Shown here one piece after another: positions 7,268 to 9,575 of a DNA stretch of 9,575 bases. Position 1 is the stretch's first letter. The number at the start of each line of letters is the position of its first letter. The notes under the pieces were generated by a model, which had not been told where the DNA came from, searched no databases, and saw nothing but the letters and a program-made list of their open reading frames with translations. Source of the stretch: GCA-002713455 sp964428745 (GTDB taxonomy: Bacteria; Fidelibacterota; Marinisomatia; Marinisomatales; TCS55); contig CAYRYZ010000051.1 in NCBI GenBank assembly GCA_964428745.1, forward strand, positions 1-9,575, in the 5' to 3' direction. The position numbers were made by a program, and so were the translations under genes.

Positions 7268-7822
7268 TTATGCATTAAAATTATTCATGGTTTTAACCAT
7301 TCCACTATGGATAATTGATTCTACAGCATCAGCTGTTTTTATTATCATTTCATTTGCCAATATTTGATCCTTTTTATTAAAGGATTTCAAAACATAATTT
7401 TCTGCAGGCCGCAATTTATCATCTGTTGCGATGCCAAATCTAATCCTTGGGAATTTGTTATTACCTAAGTGATAAATAACAGATTCCATACCTCTATGAC
7501 ACCCATCTCCACCTTTTGGGCGGATTCTTATCTTACCCAATGGAAGATCTACATCATCAACAATTAGATACAATTCAGATAAATTTATATTCCAATTCTT
7601 CAAAATATCTTTCGCAACAATTCCAGCCTTATTCATTCCCGTTGTTGGCTTAACTAACAAAATATCCCATGATTTTTTTTCCACAAATAAATATTCGCCC
7701 TTACCAGGTTTAAAGCCTGCCTTCCATCTACGAGATAATTCATCAACAACCCAAAATCCGACATTATGTTTTGTATTTTCATATTTATTTTCTGAATTAC
7801 CTAAACCAATAAATGAAATCAT
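7268..7822 (-). CDS. pth: Peptidyl-tRNA hydrolase (bacterial Pth family) with altered motifs
   Basis: Pth cleaves the ester bond of peptidyl-tRNAs dropped from ribosomes, freeing tRNA. This 184-aa protein is slightly short but complete. It starts MISFIGLGNSENKYENTKHN, aligning with GLGNPGxxYxxTRHN; N9 and the catalytic H19 are present. KPTTGMN supplies the conserved Asn (N64), and VDDVDLPLGKIR supplies the Asp (D89, equivalent to D93 of E. coli). FPRIRFGI and ENYVLKSF match the C-terminal half. Differences are S10 for the usual Pro, G62 where an aromatic is usual, and GCHRG (107-111) instead of GGHNG, so Arg replaces the Asn equivalent to N114 of E. coli. The fold and main catalytic residues remain, so I expect a working enzyme. 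It begins 8 nt after the rplY stop with only a weak AGAGA before it; prs-rplY-pth is a widespread gene string. Confidence 0.93.
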   Translation of the reverse strand: MISFIGLGNSENKYENTKHNVGFWVVDELSRRWKAGFKPGKGEYLFVEKKSWDILLVKPTTGMNKAGIVAKDILKNWNINLSELYLIVDDVDLPLGKIRIRPKGGDGCHRGMESVIYHLGNNKFPRIRFGIATDDKLRPAENYVLKSFNKKDQILANEMIIKTADAVESIIHSGMVKTMNNFNA

Positions 7823-7830
7823 TTCTCTAT

Positions 7831-7846
7831 TCAGGATTTATCCTGA
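7831..7846. repeat. Short palindrome across the rplY stop codon
   Basis: tcaggat (7831-7837) and atcctga (7840-7846) are exact reverse complements with a 2-nt centre. In RNA this gives at most a 6-bp stem with a 4-base loop. It contains the rplY TGA and lies 8 nt upstream of the pth ATG. No T run follows, so it is not a terminator; an effect on rplY/pth coupling is possible but unsupported. Confidence 0.35.
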
Positions 7847-8556
7847 GAATCACCTTTCTGCTCTTTTGAATCTCCTTCTTTAGGAGATCCTTCTTCTTTT
7901 GAATCTCCATCTTTAGTGCCTTCAGTTCCCTCTTCACCCTCAGCTCCTTCTTCTCCTTCTTCTCCTTCTTCACCCTCTTCAAGTTCTTCAACTTCAGGTT
8001 CAATTTCAGCTTTAGGAGGATTACACGTTGCAATTGTTGTGTCTTCTGGCGAAATCAATGATACATCATCAGGTAATGTTAAATCTTTAGCCATAATAAC
8101 TTCATTTAACTCTAAATCAGATATGTCAACTAAAATACTTTCAGGTACATCGGTTGGAAAACACTCTATATCAATTGCACTGCTAACTTGAGTTACAATG
8201 CCACCTTCAACCGAACCTACTGCAGTACCTTCAAAAACTAAGGGTAGCGAAAATGTCATTTTTTCAGCTCTGCGAACCCGCATAAGATCAAGATGAATTA
8301 TTTGTTCTGTCACGGGATTATACTGTGCATCTTTTATCATTACATAAATGGTTTCATTATTAATTGATACTTCAAACACGTGCTGCCCAGATTGAATTGC
8401 TCGATGTAATTCTTTTTGATCAATTAATAAATTTTTATTGCTCTCTCCTTTGTAGTAGTAGTTTATCGGAATTTTTCCCATTCTTCTCATAGATCGAGAA
8501 GAACTACTACCAATTTCTAATCGGTCTTGTATTTGTAGTTTATAATAAGATGCCAT
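7831..8556 (-). CDS. rplY: 50S ribosomal protein L25, CTC (long) form, with acidic tail
   Basis: A 241-aa bL25 of the long Ctc/TL5 type. Residues 1-90 are the 5S rRNA-binding L25 domain (RSMRRMGKIPINYYYKG at 21-37; NPVTEQIIHLDLMRV at 80-94, close to the family pattern). Residues 98-182 are the C-terminal beta domain (LPLVFEGTAVGSVEGGIVTQ, then VPESILVDISDLELNE and LPDDV). From about 183 the protein is a disordered acidic tail built on Glu-Glu-Gly units, then Gly-Asp-Ser-Lys-Glu units. bL25 binds 5S rRNA in the central protuberance, and Ctc forms are stress-induced in some bacteria. AAAGG lies 8 nt before the ATG (complement of 8565-8569). It starts 15 nt after the prs stop and ends 8 nt before pth. 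Acidic tails are common in this family, though the length varies. Confidence 0.95.
   Translation of the reverse strand: MASYYKLQIQDRLEIGSSSSRSMRRMGKIPINYYYKGESNKNLLIDQKELHRAIQSGQHVFEVSINNETIYVMIKDAQYNPVTEQIIHLDLMRVRRAEKMTFSLPLVFEGTAVGSVEGGIVTQVSSAIDIECFPTDVPESILVDISDLELNEVIMAKDLTLPDDVSLISPEDTTIATCNPPKAEIEPEVEELEEGEEGEEGEEGAEGEEGTEGTKDGDSKEEGSPKEGDSKEQKGDSQDKS
7862..7908. repeat. 14-bp direct repeat in the rplY tail
   Basis: tcttttgaatctcc occurs at 7862-7875 and again at 7895-7908, 33 bp (11 codons) apart. On the minus strand both copies code for the same Gly-Asp-Ser-Lys-Glu motif. The whole-codon offset suggests duplication within the tail. Confidence 0.7.
7944..7979. repeat. 9-bp tandem repeat coding for Glu-Glu-Gly in the rplY tail
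   Basis: Three exact copies of ctccttctt fill 7944-7970, and a diverged copy (caccctctt) fills 7971-7979. Each unit equals one Glu-Glu-Gly triplet on the minus strand, so copy number can change without loss of frame. Confidence 0.8.
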
Positions 8557-8571
8557 TATATATACCTTTAA

Positions 8572-9516
8572 TTAAAATTCAAATAAAGCACTAACAGATT
8601 CCCCATCAAAAACACGTTGAATTGCTTCAGCAAATACATCTGCTACAGTTACAATTTTCATATTATCTAATATTTTATCTTCTGATATAGAAACAGTGTC
8701 AGTAAAAATTAGTTGTTTAATCGGAGAATTTTTTATTCTATCAATAGCTGGGCCAGATAATACGCCATGTGTGGCAATAGCAATTACACTATTTGCTCCA
8801 TTCTCTTTGGCCGTATTAGCAGCATTAACCGTAGTCCCAGCTGTATCAATCATATCATCAATAATTAATACATCCTTACCATCTAAATCTCCTATTAGGT
8901 GAACAACTTCAGCCTTATTAGGAGCATAACGCCTTTTATCAATCAAAGCAAAATGCATTCCCAAACGTTTAGCATATGCTTGGCTCATTCGAGCAGAACC
9001 AACATCTGGAGATAAAACCGTAGAATTTTTTGGATCTAAATTTATAGCTTTAATTGAATCTAACAGCACCATACGGCTATATAAATGATCAAAAGGAATA
9101 GTTGCAAATCCTTGAATTTGAGTGGAATGTAAATCCATAGTTATAATTCTATCAGCCCCAGTTGCAGTAATCAAATCTACCATAACACGGGAAGAAATTG
9201 GAACTCTGGGATTATCTTTACGATCTTGACGACCATATCCAAAATACGGTATTACGGCTGTTACAGTTTTAGCAGAAGCTCGGACGGCTGCATCAATAGT
9301 TAGAACCAATTCAATAATGTTGTCACCAGGGCTATTTGTTGGTTGTATAATAAACACATCAGTTCCGCGAATATTTTCTTCAAACTTTACCCATAATTCA
9401 CCATCTGAAAATGTCTTAATTGATAATTTACCTAGATCTTGGCCTAAAGATTTTGCAATCTTTTCAGCAAGAACTGGGTTACTGCGACCGGAAAATATCT
9501 TTAGTTTTTTATCCAT
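8572..9516 (-). CDS. prs: Ribose-phosphate pyrophosphokinase (PRPP synthetase)
   Basis: Makes PRPP from ribose 5-phosphate and ATP, the precursor of purines, pyrimidines, NAD, His and Trp; cytoplasmic. The 314-aa protein is near the family's usual 310-320. Visible motifs are KIFSGRSNPVLAEKIAKSLG (6-25), the FSDGE motif (36-40), YGRQDRKD (94-101; the common form is YARQDRK), MDLHSTQIQGF (127-137) with the ATP-contacting His130, the flexible catalytic loop KRR (194-196), and the PRPP-binding loop VLIIDDMIDTAGTT (216-229). I chose the ATG at 9516, giving MDKKLKIFSG. Reading farther up, to 9546, would enter the tRNA-Gln gene, so that longer form is rejected. The ATG is only 4 nt from the tRNA 3' end and has no Shine-Dalgarno. 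rplY follows after 15 nt. Class I, standard phosphate-dependent type is likely. Confidence 0.97.
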   Translation of the reverse strand: MDKKLKIFSGRSNPVLAEKIAKSLGQDLGKLSIKTFSDGELWVKFEENIRGTDVFIIQPTNSPGDNIIELVLTIDAAVRASAKTVTAVIPYFGYGRQDRKDNPRVPISSRVMVDLITATGADRIITMDLHSTQIQGFATIPFDHLYSRMVLLDSIKAINLDPKNSTVLSPDVGSARMSQAYAKRLGMHFALIDKRRYAPNKAEVVHLIGDLDGKDVLIIDDMIDTAGTTVNAANTAKENGANSVIAIATHGVLSGPAIDRIKNSPIKQLIFTDTVSISEDKILDNMKIVTVADVFAEAIQRVFDGESVSALFEF

Positions 9517-9520
9517 AATG

Positions 9521-9575
9521 CTGGGGCGTAGGGACTCGAACCCCAACTGCCGGGACCAAAACCCGGTGTCCTACC
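9521..9575 (-). tRNA. tRNA-Gln (anticodon UUG), 5' part cut by the window edge
   Basis: Read on the minus strand, a 5-bp anticodon stem CCGGG/CCCGG encloses the loop TTTTGGT, so the anticodon is TTG (Gln, CAA). A T-arm with loop TTCGAGT follows, then the 3' acceptor strand CGCCCCA and discriminator G at 9521. These imply a 5' end of TGGGGCG, an unpaired-like U1 and G73, both usual for bacterial tRNA-Gln. The D-arm and 5' acceptor strand lie outside the window. The 3' CCA is not encoded (CAT follows the discriminator). The gene ends 4 nt before the prs ATG, so tRNA and prs probably share a transcript. Confidence 0.92.

Noticed and set aside
7827..8033. Lys/Leu-rich frame within the rplY tail, and a Ser/Pro-rich plus-strand frame opposite it
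   Set aside because: Both are other-frame readings of the Glu-Glu-Gly repeats and have no start signal or homology I recognise.
9517..9546. N-terminal extension of prs by ten codons to an upstream start
   Set aside because: These codons are the tRNA-Gln acceptor and T-arm; the shorter start gives the normal PRPP synthetase N-terminus.
9546..9562. tRNA-Pro(UGG) reading of the anticodon region
   Set aside because: A perfect 5-bp stem fixes the seven-base loop as TTTTGGT, placing TTG at the anticodon; the terminal U1 and G73 also suit tRNA-Gln.
1..9575. CRISPR array, insertion sequence, phage or toxin-antitoxin genes
   Set aside because: No spaced identical repeats, transposase-like frames or terminal inverted repeats were seen; spacers are too short to hold them.

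Overview
The window is an AT-rich bacterial chromosome segment in which every gene I can support lies on the minus strand. It reads as housekeeping sequence. The best guess for the host is an uncultured marine member of the Fibrobacteres-Chlorobi-Bacteroidetes side of the tree, for example Marinimicrobia/SAR406. That guess rests on low GC, a PorV/PorQ-like outer-membrane protein, a CTC-type bL25 with an acidic tail, a K+-dependent type membrane pyrophosphatase and sparse Shine-Dalgarno use. It is an inference, not a demonstrated assignment. A block of exactly 100 N (4567-4666) marks a scaffold gap, as expected of a draft metagenome or single-cell assembly.

Layout in the direction of transcription (high to low coordinates): a tRNA-Gln(UUG), cut by the window edge, is followed after 4 nt by prs (PRPP synthetase), then rplY/ctc (bL25), pth (peptidyl-tRNA hydrolase), hppA (membrane pyrophosphatase), rpsF (bS6, with the assembly gap inside its acidic tail), rpsR (bS18) and rplI (bL9). 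Spacers here are 2 to 29 nt, so this looks like one long operon. It closes at a strong intrinsic terminator (3779-3815). A second unit follows: priA (replication restart helicase), overlapped by 4 nt by a gene for a secreted beta-barrel protein of PorV/PorQ type, then after a 105-nt, almost pure A/T spacer an Lrp/AsnC-family regulator that runs off the left edge.

The first unit joins nucleotide precursor supply (prs), translation (tRNA-Gln, bL25, Pth, bS6, bS18, bL9) and pyrophosphate clearance coupled to ion pumping (hppA). Prs and the biosynthetic reactions that use PRPP feed pyrophosphate release, so a growth-linked pyrophosphatase fits here. prs-rplY-pth and rpsF-rpsR-rplI are widely conserved gene strings; hppA between them is less standard.

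I found no mobile element, CRISPR array, phage gene or evident new system. Points worth a second look are residue changes in PriA (DEEQ in place of DEEH) and Pth (GCHRG in place of GGHNG), the near-zero spacer between the tRNA and prs, the unresolved rpsF tail where ssb could also be hidden, and the inverted repeat ahead of the Lrp-family gene.
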